Positions 11,781-22,194 of a DNA stretch of 64,000 bases are shown here, in pieces. The stretch is taken from contig NC_090437.1 of the NCBI RefSeq assembly GCF_031143425.1, positions 1,178,284,863-1,178,348,862 on the forward strand. Reading direction: 5' to 3'. Every line of letters begins with the position of its first letter. Within the stretch, counting starts at the first letter, position 1. The DNA comes from Pleurodeles waltl. Its lineage: Eukaryota > Chordata > Amphibia > Caudata > Salamandridae. The notes beneath the pieces are model-generated. The model saw only the letters and a list, made by a program, of their open reading frames with translations. It did not search any database and was not told the DNA's origin. The translations under genes were made by a program, and so were the position numbers.

Positions 11781-12150
11781 TATAGTCAGGTGGATCGGTT
11801 TTCAGGTCGAGCGAGCAAGCACTTTGACCTGTTGTAGGTGTTATGGCCTTTTCACCATGGGCTCCTCACGCCCATTACTTTCAGTCATTCCTGGGCTCAC
11901 CTTTCAAAAATCACTAGATGTCAGTGATAAATACTTTACAATTGTCTCACCTTGAGGCTGTTTTGTCACGCCTTTCAGACTGCCCGTTACACAGATTATT
12001 GTACTTTGCTGATATACTTCACTGTGGGAAAACTATTTTTTATTCTTTTGTCTCCCTCCTCTTCCTGCTGCGTGGCAGCCATAGTACTCACAGTGAGAAC
12101 AGGCACGGCAGCATGAACTCGATCAGCAAGATTGGAGCACTGGTCATATT
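11780..12150 (+). repeat. Diverged dispersed repeat, copy 1
   Basis: This segment is alignable, in opposite orientation, with about 19325-19650. Shared landmarks in order are CAGGTCGAGC, a short spacer, CGCCCAT, GGGCT...CCTTTCAAAAATC, a GAGGCTGTTTTGT-like block, and TTTTGTCTCCCTCCTC...CGTGGC. The corresponding translations are also alike, with a QKSLD block here and a QKSFD block in the other copy. I cannot name the family. Confidence 0.45.
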
Positions 12151-12289
12151 GTTCACAGTTACCTAATCAGAGTTGTTTCTTGTGGCTCTCCCCTTAAAAA
12201 TATTTGAAATTGGAAAATGCTTCACTAAAACAGAAATTCTCAAAGTGAAAGCAGCGGGAGAGCCGATACTACAATATTCACTGCACTCG

Positions 12290-12960
12290 GGAAACCCGAC
12301 CCATTTGCGACTAAGAAAAAGCATTTCCCTATGTACAAACCCAAATTTGTGATTCAGTAATCTATTTACTGAATCGCAAAATGGGCTTGCGACTCGCTAT
12401 TAGGAAGGGGTGAGCCAAGTGTTCCCTTCCTAACAGCGACTCGTGGTGGTATGTATGATTGCTTTGTGACCATGAATGCAGTCGCAAAGCAATCGCAGTT
12501 CCAATCAATTTCAAATTGGTGGTAACCCATTCTTAAAAGGAAAGGGGTCCCCAAGTGACCCCTTCCCCTTTGTGAATGCATGCAAAAACATGTTTCAAGA
12601 GCAGGCAGCGGTCCCACAGAGATTAAACTAAAATGTTTCATTTTTTTATTTTAAACGCTAGCTGTTTTCCCTTAAGGAAAACGAGCTGTGTTTAAAAAAA
12701 AAAAGTTTGCTTTATTCGAAAGGAATGACACACCTGGTAGTCTGCTGTCCCCAGCAGGCCACCATCCCTGTGATTTTTGTAAGTCCCAGTGGGTTGTAAA
12801 TTGCGACCTACCTCATTAATATTAATGAGGTCGGTCTATTTGCAACCCACTGAGAATTGCAAAAGAAACTCAGTGGAGTTTTGTACATTTCAAATTGCAA
12901 TTTCCTAATTGTGATTCACATGGAATCTCAATTAGGAAATCACAATTCCAAATGCTCTTA
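12290..12960. repeat. Dispersed repeat rich in short inverted repeats
   Basis: The segment repeats GCGACT, TTGCAA and GAATCGCAAA-type words in both directions. It contains several self-pairing stretches: GATTCAGTAA facing TTACTGAATC around 12351-12375, and AATTTCCTAATTG facing CAATTAGGAAATC around 12898-12945. There is no open frame of note. It resembles a MITE or SINE-like family, unnamed. Confidence 0.45.
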
Positions 12961-13530
12961 TATGTAGCCTCATGTTTCTTACAAATGCTATTTTCATTGT
13001 GGTGTCCTTTAGGGGCTGCTCTGAGCATTACAGTCAACATACTATAATTTTGTGGCACAAAAACTCGCCACATAATGCTTTGCAGGGCATTACTTGTAGA
13101 AAACATTTTTGATCATAACTTAGCCTGTGGTGGTCCTAGGATAATGGGACCAGCTTCAAAATGCTCCTTCTGTCTACATCATCTCTGGATCCCCACACTA
13201 TGTTATTGGGGACCACAAAATAATAACCCCTCCCACCATTCAGTGACTTTTAAGCTTTCTCATGGCTAAAACTTATGTTTTACAGCTGGGAGAAGTTTTG
13301 ATTTAAAGGCCTTGCTTGTCATATCATTGAGTAGGCCTGTTAGCCCTAAAAACATCCCCTAGGGGCTAAGTATATGGTTACACTGGATTACTTTCACCTG
13401 TTTTTTTCATTGGGTTATGCTCTCTAGTGTCTAATAACTTGGTTACATGACCATGTTTCTTACAAATTATATTTTTGTTATGGCGGCCTCTAAGAGATGT
13501 TTTGAGCATTACAGTCTAATGCCAAAAGTT
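12960..13530 (+). repeat. Two diverged copies of a ~90-bp sequence about 480 bp apart
   Basis: CATGTTTCTTACAAATGCTA...GAGCATTACAGTC near 12970-13035 recurs as CATGTTTCTTACAAATTATA...GAGCATTACAGTC near 13450-13515, with a similar spacing of internal words. The copies are in the same direction. The family is unknown. Confidence 0.6.
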
Positions 13531-14019
13531 TATTTCTGATAAAGGTTTATATGATAATTGTAGATGTTTCAATAATCTCTCCTTATTACAGTTATGACAA
13601 TTGTTAGAAATTGGGTCTTTGGTTGGCAGTAAGGTTGCCCCCTGTCCAAGCAAGGACCCTCACTTTAGTCAGGGTAAGTTACACACAATCCAAATTATCC
13701 TGTTCCCACCCTCTGGTTGCATGGCACTGAGCAGTCAGGCTTAACTTAGAAGGCAATGTGTTTAGTGTTTGTGCAATAAATAATGCAGTAATACAGTATT
13801 AACACCACAAAAATATACCACACATGGTTAGAAAAATATAGAATATTTATCTGAATAGAATAAGGTCAAAATGATCAGGATTTGATAAATACTAGTGGAA
13901 ATATCACTTTTGTAATGATAAATAGAGTCTTTAGTTTTTAAAAAGCAATAAGTTTCTCTTGCAAGCACAAAGTACCTGGTTTGTGTCTAAATAAATTATC
14001 TGCACTGGATCGCAGAGGA

Positions 14020-14510
14020 GGAGATGGGTGGAAAACAGGGAGGTGAGCGTAGTTTTCTTGGGACGCACACAGACGATGCATCAATGCTTTTCAACGCAAC
14101 AACGGTCAATTTCCGGTGCGCAGATATGGACCCCCTTCGGGTTGCGGGGTATTTGGACGCTCTGGGGATGATGCAGAGAAATATTGGGCATGCAGGACGA
14201 AGTCACAGGAGCTGCGTTGATCCGGTGGGCGATACAGGGAAATTTCTGTTGCATGGCAGGTGCTGCGTTGATTCCTCTCGAAGGAAGTCAGGCTGCGTCG
14301 TTCTGGCTCAGCGATGCGTTGATCCGGAGGGGCGTGTGTCGAAGTTCCTGTTTCAACGCTGGCACTGCGCCCATCTCCACTTGGGGAGCCAGGCTGCATC
14401 ATTCCGGTTCGGCTATGCAGTGATTTTCTCACCGCAGGGCAGGCTGTGCGTCGATTCCGGCAGACTGTGCGTCGATTTTCGCTGCACAAGGAGTTCTTTG
14501 CAGAGATGAA
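14020..14510 (-). promoter_or_regulatory. CpG-rich block with TGCGTC/TGCGTTGAT motifs in LTR
   Basis: Motifs such as GCTGCGTTGATCCGG, GATGCGTTGATCCGG, TGTGCGTCGATTCC and TGTGCGTCGATTTTC recur roughly every 30-70 bp. On the LTR sense strand they read as (T)GACGCA or ATCAACGCA. An open frame across the block (14024-14509) is taken as a by-product of high GC. A role as LTR promoter or enhancer is inference. Confidence 0.45.
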
Positions 14511-14996
14511 GTATTTTTGGCCCTGAGACTTCAGGAAACAGGAAGCAAGCTCAGTCCAAGCCCTTGGAGACCACTTCTCAGCAGAGCCAGAGGGCAGCAA
14601 AGTAGAAGGGCAATGCAAGGCAGTCGTCCTTTACAGCACAGCAGTAAATTGAGTCCTTTGGGCAGCTAGAGAGCTTCTCTTAGCAGGTTGCAGGTTCTGG
14701 TTCAGAGTTACTTTCCCAGTAGGTATCTTGTCAAGAAGTGTCTGAGTTGGTAGGGTCAGGAACCCAGTGTATATACCTAAATGTGCCTTTGAAGTGGGGG
14801 AGACTTCAAAGAGTGGCTTAAAAGTGCACAAGGTCCCCTTTCACTTCCATCCTGTCTGCCAGGGACCCCGTAGGGGGTTTGGCAGTCCATTGTGTGAGGG
14901 CAGGCCACTGTCCTTTGACATGTAAGTGTCAGGCCTTCCACCCTCCCAGCCCAGGAAGACCCATTCAGTATGCAGATGTGAGCAGGTGTGAGTGAG

Positions 14997-17231
14997 TGTT
15001 AGACTTTTTATCCTTGGCATGGTCTCCTTTAACTTTTTGCCTGTGTTCCCCAGGTTGTTGATGTGTACTGGACTCTGATTTTACTGTTTTTGTTACTCTG
15101 GGCACTTGCTAACCAGTGCTAAAGTGCAAGTGCTCCTTAACAAAATGTGTATGTAATTGGCTTATCCATAATTGGCATATTTGATTTATTAGTAAGTCCC
15201 TAATACAGTGCACTAGAGGTGCTCAGGGCCTGTAAATCAAATGCTACTTGTGGGCCTACAACACTGGTATTGCCACCCACAAAAGTAGCTCTGTAATCAT
15301 GTCTCAGACTTGCCACTGCAGTGTCTGTGCATGCAGTTTAAATTGTAAATTCGACTTGACAAGTGTACCCACTTGCCAGGCCTAAACCTTCCCTTGTCTT
15401 ACATGTAAGACACCCCTAAATTATGTCCTAGGTAGGCCCAAGGACAGGGTGCAGTGTATGGTTAAGGTAGGACACATAGTAATGTGTTTTTATATGTTCT
15501 AAAAGTGAAATATTGCTAAATTCGTTTTTCGCTGTTGCAAGGTCTGCCCCTCTCATAGGTTAACAGGGGGGCTACCTTTAAATCTGATTAAAGTGTAGAT
15601 TCCCTTTGGGAGCAGATGGACATGTGGAGTTTGGGGTCTCTGAGCTCACAATTTAAAAATACATTTTTAGTAAAGTTGATTTTAGGATTGTGTGTTTGAA
15701 AATGCCACTTTTAGAAAGTGAGCATTTTCTTGCTTATACCATTTCTGTGACTCTGCCTGTTTGTGGATTCCCTGTCTGGGTCAGTTTGACAGTTGGGCTG
15801 GTTGCACCTCTTCCTAGAGAGTGACACAAAGGGAGCTGGGCTGTAGTCTGCATTTCCTGATGAGCCGTCTGTGCTAGGAGGGAGGGGAAGAGTGATCACT
15901 CACACTTGAAAGGGCTGTGCCTGCCCTCACACAATGCAGTCTCCAACCCCCTGGTGAGTGTCTGGGGCCTGGCCTGGACAAGGCAGGATTTCACATTCAA
16001 AAGAGACTTTGCTTTGACGTAGGCCTACTTCAAAGGAGAAATTGGGTATGAGAAGGGCACCCAAAATGACAGACTTTAGAACACTTCTGGAAACCAAGAG
16101 GAACCTCTGCCTGGAGAAGAGCTGAAGAGCTGAGAAAGAAGAGCTGCCCTGCCTGTGACTGTGCTTTGTGGAGCTATCCTGCAGTTGCTGCTTCTGCTAA
16201 AGTAAGAGGGCAAAGACTGGACTTTGTTTGCCTTCCATCTTGTGAAGATCTCCAAGGGCTTGATTTAGAGCTTGTCTCCTGTTTTTTGAAGTCTCAGGGA
16301 CAGCAAAGACTTTTCTCTGCCAGCACCGGGAATCTCTGGAGAGACTCCTACTCTACCCTGTGGTGCCTATCCAGTTCCTGTGTCCCTGAAAGAAGAAGCT
16401 GGTAGCCTAAGAGGAAGAAGTCCACGCACAGAACGCCGCGCGGGGAAAAGATTGACGTGACTCCGATCTGCGGCTGAAGAAACGGTGCGCCGCCGGCTAT
16501 GTGGCTGAAAATTGACGCTCGCCGGAAACACAACTGAAGAATCGACGCACGGAGCTGGAAAAACGAAGTGCAGCATCACTGACAGAGGTTGGGAGATCGC
16601 AACCCGTGCTGCGTGGTTTTCGGATCATCGTGCGGCTGGATTTCCGACTCAAGCACCACTGGGCAAGTAAAAACAACGCAAGGCTTGCCCGGACCACAGA
16701 GTGCTGACCGGATCCACGCATCGCTTTCCTGCGGAGAGAGGAAATGACGCACCCCGACGAAAGGAGAAATTAATCAAGGTCTCACTCGTGAGGGAAATCA
16801 ACCCATCGCATGCCCTTTTTGACGCACACTCGCCCGTGCTGGGTTATTTTTGACGCACCCAAGGTACATTTTCACACTAATAGTGGTAGTGTGTGTTTTA
16901 ACCTACATAAAGAATCTTTTTGCTTTTTAATTGATAACTTGACTTGTGTATTGTGGATTTTTGTTGTTTTGTCTTGTTTTGTTTAGATAAATATTTCCTA
17001 TTTTTCTAAACTGGTGGTGTGTCATTTTGTAGTGTTTTCATTAAATTACTTTGTAGGTTGGTACAAATACTTTACACCTAGCACTCTGAAGTTAAGCCTA
17101 CTGCTCTGCCAATGTACCAAGGGGGTAAGCAGGGGTTAGCTGATGGTGATTCTCTTTTACCCTGACTAGAGTGAGGGTCTTTGCTTGAACGGGGGTAACC
17201 TGACTGTCAACCAAAGACCCCATTTCTAACA
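14997..17231 (+). mobile_element. Nested solo LTR (plus)
   Basis: The element starts TGTTAGACTTTTTATCC at 14997 and ends CCCCATTTCTAACA at 17231, 2235 bp. It is flanked by GTGAG (14992-14996) and CTGAG (17232-17236), a 5-bp target duplication with one mismatch. It lies in the host LTR in the opposite direction. Landmarks include the conserved GTAAATCAAATGCTACTTGTGGGCC-like core (about 15232-15256) and the CpG-rich GACGCA block at about 16420-16860. Confidence 0.88.
16420..16865 (+). promoter_or_regulatory. CpG-rich block with TGACGCA/TCGACGCA motifs in nested LTR
   Basis: Repeated words include ATTGACGTGACT, ATTGACGCTCG, ATCGACGCACGG, ATGACGCACC, TTTGACGCACAC and TTTGACGCACCC. The block stands out from AT-rich surroundings and is at the same place as the blocks in sister LTRs. 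The core resembles ATF/CREB-type half sites (TGACG), but function is inferred only from recurrence. Confidence 0.45.
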
Positions 17232-18074
17232 CTGAGCATCCTGTGTTTGTGGTTGTCTGGGTGAAATGCACAATGGAGCTGTCAGCCAGCTCAGCCAGAC
17301 GTGGATTTGAGACAGGTTGTAAGGCACAGATGGATTTGAGTTTATAGAAATGCTCACTTTCCAAAAGTGGCAGTTCTAGAATAGAAATATTAAATCTAAT
17401 TTCACCAATAAGCAGGAGTTTCTATTACCATTCTGGCCATTCTAAATATGACCTGGGTACCCCTTTCAGATTAGATTCTACAACTTAAACAGTATATGAG
17501 GGGAGTCCTAATGCATCCTATGAAAGGAGCAGGCCTCACAGTAGTGGAAAATGAATTGTCACACTACCGGGACATATAAACTACACGGGTACATGTACTG
17601 CCTTTTGCCTACAGAGCACCCTGCCCTATGGGTTACCTAGGTTACCTAGGGCCTACCTTAGGGGTGACTTATATGTAGAAAAAGGGGAGTTTAAGGCTTG
17701 GCAAGTACTTTTAAATCTCAAGTTGAAGTGGCAGTGAAACTGCACACACAGGCCTTGCAGTGGCAAGCCTGAGACATGGATAAGGGCTATTTATGTGGGT
17801 GGCACAGCCAGTGCTGCAGGCCCACTAGTAGTATTTAATTTACAGGCCCTGGCCACATGTAGTGCACTTTGCTAGGGACTTACAAGTAAATTAATGTTGC
17901 CAATTGAGTATGAGCCAATGTCACCATGATTTAGGGAAAGAGCATATGCACTATAGCACTGATTAGCAATAGTAAAGTGCGCAGCGTCCTAAAGCCAGGA
18001 AAAATAACATCAGCAAAGACAAAGGAGGAAGGCAAAAAGTTTGGGGTGACCCTGCAGAAAGGCCATTTCCAACA

Positions 18075-20367
18075 ACGATGATTCAGGCCAACTTAACATC
18101 CTTATTATACTATGACTGTTTAAACACTCTTGATATGTTTGGGTGACTCTCCTCGTTTATTTTTCCATAGTGTCTGCCGTGTGTCTTTTTGGGGGGAATT
18201 GTGTTATCCAGTCAGCAGCTCTAATGGTAGGGTTGTGAAAGTAGTATTCTATTGGAATTAGCATGGCAGATTTAAATTAGGATGCTAAATGGCAACATTT
18301 TCATTCTTTGCTGCAGATAGCTGAGGAAGGTAAATGGAAGAGCTTTAGTTATATGCAGGGCCACTGGAATTTTATAGCAGGAAAAGACAAAATGATGAGG
18401 CAGGGTTGACCAATTTATGTGGCAAGAAAAGTCCTTTTATGAATTTACAATGCCAATAGCTCTAACGTTGAGACCTATTGCATTGCAAATGCGTGTTACT
18501 GTTGATTTCCCTAGTATTACCACATTTTAAGCTATCTGCTTGGCAAATAGATGGCACTCTTATTTTGGTGTCTGGGCCTATTTTTGCACCAGTCCGACCA
18601 TTGAATATTAACAAACCACCATGTACAATTGTACGAGATTTTTAGCTACACAAAACATGAACATTCCAACTTCGAAACACTTATACTGGTGCGCAGTGAT
18701 ACTCTGATTAACAGGAATTTACATCATGTACATCACATTATTGAGTCTGTACATTTGTTGTGTCTCTTATCACAACCATAACCTCATGCAGACTAGAATA
18801 AGGGCTGATACATGTTTCTGTGAAGAGGGTTCTCTGAGGTAATGTTTATACAACAATAACAGTGAGGGTTTTCACGTGCAGTAATGTCACGCATGTGGCG
18901 AAACAGAAGGTTCTAGGAAACCGTTCCTCCATGCTATCAATTTCACAGCAGAACACATGGGCTGCGTTCATGGGGAAGTTCGAAGCTTAAGATGAAACAG
19001 ATGTTTTCTGGGAAGCAGTTAAAATCGTAACTTTAATTGGGCTTACAGTGAACGATCTCGACCCAGTTGGACTTAGAAAATCTACATCCGAGGGGTCCAT
19101 ATTTTTGTAAACTATATGGAGGCCACGGTATTTATGTTAAAATATATTTATGACACATAATCCATCATAGAGCATGCCACTCTTGAAGCTGTGGTAGCAT
19201 TTCCACGAATAAGCATTTGCAATGCAGTGGGTCCCGCATTTGCTCGAGTTAGAGTTATTAGCATTGTAAACTCCTAACCGGACTTTTCTTGCCACAAACT
19301 GAAAATTAAAAGTAAAACAATTTCACATAAGGAGTCGATTCACAGCGCCACGGCCGCCATAAGCATCAGCATGAAGAGACACACAGAAGGAAAAATAAGT
19401 CTTGCTCGCAGTCAAACTTATCTCAAAAGTGCAATTAACCAGGTAACAGGGGCGATGGCCAAGGCGATAACAAAACCTCCCCAAGGAGGGATAAACATAA
19501 ACCATTTACCAATCTCATCAAAGGATTTTTGAAGGGCAAGCCCACGAACAAGTGGTAGTGATGGGCGTGATGGGCGTAAGGTGGGTGTTGTTAAAAGCCC
19601 AGATATATACCAACATGCTCGACCTAAAAATAGGCCCCTGTCCACTCCCAGATACCCCTCGCAGTGGCAAAGCTGACAGATTAAGCATGACTGTTTGTAA
19701 ATGAATGAATTGATCCCCTGGTTAATGGGGGTTTGCCTGCCCTATTTTCTGAGGAAGGGACAGCTATCAAAATGAAGACGCAAAATAAATCAGAACAAGC
19801 AAAGTGAAAATATACAGTGTAAATATAATGAAAATGTAACGGATTATATACATTTCCATTCGCAGCACTGCTTGCACAGTCTTGGGACTCTTCCCCTATG
19901 CAGTGTCTGAGGGCACACGTGCCTGTGTTTTGAAGTGAAAGTATGAGCCCTGTTGTGACCAGTGGGGCATTTCACAAGACTTCATGCTTATACTCTTTGC
20001 TGTATTATTCAGATTTCAGTTGTGATGATGACGCAATCCCTTACACACAGATTCATAATCTTTCCCAGCCAAGCAGAAACAAGAGTAATAATAAAATCGA
20101 AAATTTTCTCCCAAGATGTGTGAGGAATCATGCTTGTATTTAGGAAAGGGAGGTTCAAAACATACAGATGTCTTTAACTCTTCTCGGCATCAGGACAAAA
20201 ACGACATCAGAAACAATGAAGATGTCCGAAACAATGTAGATGTCATAAAGAAATGTCAGAAAGAATGACATAAAGGGAGGTTATGTGTCCTAACTGCGAG
20301 AGCTGCTGAGTTTAAAACTGAGGAATCAAGTTCTTGTTCACATCCTGTGATTGTTGGTAAATCATTT
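18075..20367. other. Unassigned AT-rich sequence around a dispersed repeat
   Basis: About 2.3 kb in which only the dispersed repeat at about 19325-19650 can be recognised. No supported gene. Confidence 0.5.
19325..19650 (-). repeat. Diverged dispersed repeat, copy 2
   Basis: Inverted relative to copy 1 at 11780-12150 and sharing its landmarks (AGGTCGAGC, CGCCCATCAC, CCTTCAAAAATCC, GGGGAGGTTTTGTTA). The longest minus-strand frame encodes GLALQKSFDEIGKWF and a hydrophobic stretch. Partial similarity to the other copy's translation hints that part of a former coding region may be represented. The family is unknown to me. Confidence 0.45.
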
Positions 20368-20884
20368 AGGGCTTAGTTACAAGAATCTGACACATTGCCA
20401 TCGCCCCCCCAAATGCGCTATGGTAGAGCTGTATTTACTATTCAGAGCTCCATGGCGCACAATGTCGACAGATGTGTCAGAATTTCTGACGCATCTGTGG
20501 CGCTGAAGTGACACACTGCTTGGCTAGCATCAAAAAATGACGCTACTTCAGCAATGCCAGGAGACCCCATTCAAAAAAGCCTTGCATCAGTTTAACGCCT
20601 GCTCTGAGCAGGCAATAAAAAAGTGACACTGTGAAGGCCCAGAACGACGCAGTGAAATCTTGTAGATTTCACTGCACCAGTTCTGCGTGGCTTTTAATGG
20701 GAGAATACCTACCTTGTATTCATTATACCTGGCGCAGGTATAATCTGGTGCACAGCTTTACAAACTGGCACAATGGTCCCATTGCACCAGTTTTCAAATG
20801 TGGCGCACTGCGGGGGACTGCTTTGCGCCAATGCTGCATAAAAAAAGGTGCAACAGTGGTGCAAGGGGTTTGTAAATAAGCCCC
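20368..20884. mobile_element. MITE with GGGCTTA(G/T)TTACAA termini
   Basis: The left end reads GGGCTTAGTTACAAG and the reverse complement of the right end reads GGGGCTTATTTACAAAC, 13 of 14 matching bases over the core. TTA flanks both ends, with one extra base on the right, compatible with a PIF-like or other 3-bp target site. The body is full of TGGCGCA, GACGCA and GCACCA words. A second, interrupted copy starts at 34378. Confidence 0.6.
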
Positions 20885-20902
20885 TTAATCTCTTGCTGCC
20901 TA

Positions 20903-20928
20903 AAATAAATAAATAAATAAATAAATAA
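20903..20928 (+). repeat. (AAAT)n microsatellite
   Basis: About 26 bp of uninterrupted AAAT units directly beside the MITE's right end. Confidence 0.9.
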
Positions 20929-21712
20929 CTGTATAATCTGACCTTTTGTAATGTATTCTAAGTGAGGACAAAGCACAAGAAGCCAAAAAGGACCTAGCAG
21001 CATCCATGACAATTCCTAGACTGTGTTAACAGGTGAGATAATATTTGCTTTAGTGCCTTAATAAAATCATGTTTTCCACTCACCTAAGGGGAAATGACGA
21101 GCCATGATGACTGATATTCTGCAAGTTCAAAAGTTGATGACATTTGTTTTCAGTGAAGCTCTCAACGGGTGCAAAATAAATCATTTTAAATGTACATGCA
21201 AAAGACCAATTTGCTAATTTAAGGATGTTTTGCAGGTCTTCTTCTATCAGAAATACAATGAGGACCACAGCACAATAAATGAAGTAGAGTCCCAAACATA
21301 CCTGCATCGACACCACCCATGTTCATTACAGAGCGTGAACAGCACTCTAGGATAGCTACAAAACATATACGCACTAAATTATTTCAACAAGGTTGTCTTA
21401 GTCTGCTTGTTCTGTAGAAAGATGTGATAAACCCTCATTCTTCTTCGTGGAATTTATGCCTCCTTTCTTTCTACACCCCACACAGATAACACAAGATGGT
21501 CAGTATACACAGAGTAACTGAACCCAGCACTGTTTAATGCCGATATCCAATAGGCACACCAGACAGGTCTGGCAAATATTCAGCAGTGGCCGGTCATATG
21601 TCAAAGTGGTGGGGCAAGCAAAGTGAAAACAGTACACAAACACAAGCATGCACAAAAAAACACAAGTATGCCTTATATTAAAATTAAAAATAAAATAATA
21701 GTACTTACCCGG
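20929..21712. other. Unassigned sequence
   Basis: AT-rich sequence with no supported gene or repeat. Confidence 0.5.
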
Positions 21713-22194
21713 TGTTAGAAATGGGGTCTTTGGTTGGCAGTCAGGTTACCCCCGTCCAACCAAGGACCCTCACTCTAGTCAGGGTAAAGAAGAATCACCC
21801 TCAGTTAACCCCCGCTCACCCCTTTGTTAGCTTGGCATGAGCAGGCAGGCTTAACTTCATAAGCAATGCTTAAAGTATTACTTTCTGCCTTTGAAGTAGG
21901 CAAACTTCAAAGGAAAGTCTCTCTTGTTTGTAAGATTCTGCCTTGCACAGGTCAGTCCCCAGACACACAACAGGGGGTTGGAGACTCCATTGTGTGAGGG
22001 CAGGCACAGCCCTTTCAGGTGTGAGTGATCACTCCTCCCATCTCTCCCAGGACAGATGGCTCATCAGGAAAAGCGGGCTACACCCCAGCTCCATATTTGT
22101 CACTGTCTAGAGAGAGGTGCAAACAGCCCAACTGTCAAACTGACCCAGGCAGGGAATCCACAAACAGGCACAGTCACAGAATGGTTTAAGCAAG

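Larger units (their letters stand above)
13602..18074 (-). mobile_element. Solo LTR (minus), split by a nested solo LTR
   Basis: On the plus strand the LTR runs from TGTTAGAAATTGG at 13602 to 14996 and resumes at 17232 to end CCATTTCCAACA at 18074, about 2.24 kb in total. The flanks are ACAAT (13597-13601) and ACGAT (18075-18079), a 5-bp target duplication with one change at a CpG. No internal retroviral genes lie between LTR halves, so this is a solo LTR. The minus-strand sense is inferred from the gag-bearing relative at 51528-59633. A CpG-rich block is at about 14020-14510. Confidence 0.85.

Noticed and set aside
14024..14618. Overlapping long frames on both strands in the LTR CpG block
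   Set aside because: The GC-rich sequence lacks stop codons by composition, and no frame is shared with sister LTRs.
13591..18080. LTR pair of one element in inverted arrangement, or a large inverted-repeat DNA transposon
   Set aside because: The inner LTR has its own target duplication, and removing it restores the outer LTR, so nesting explains the inverted ends.
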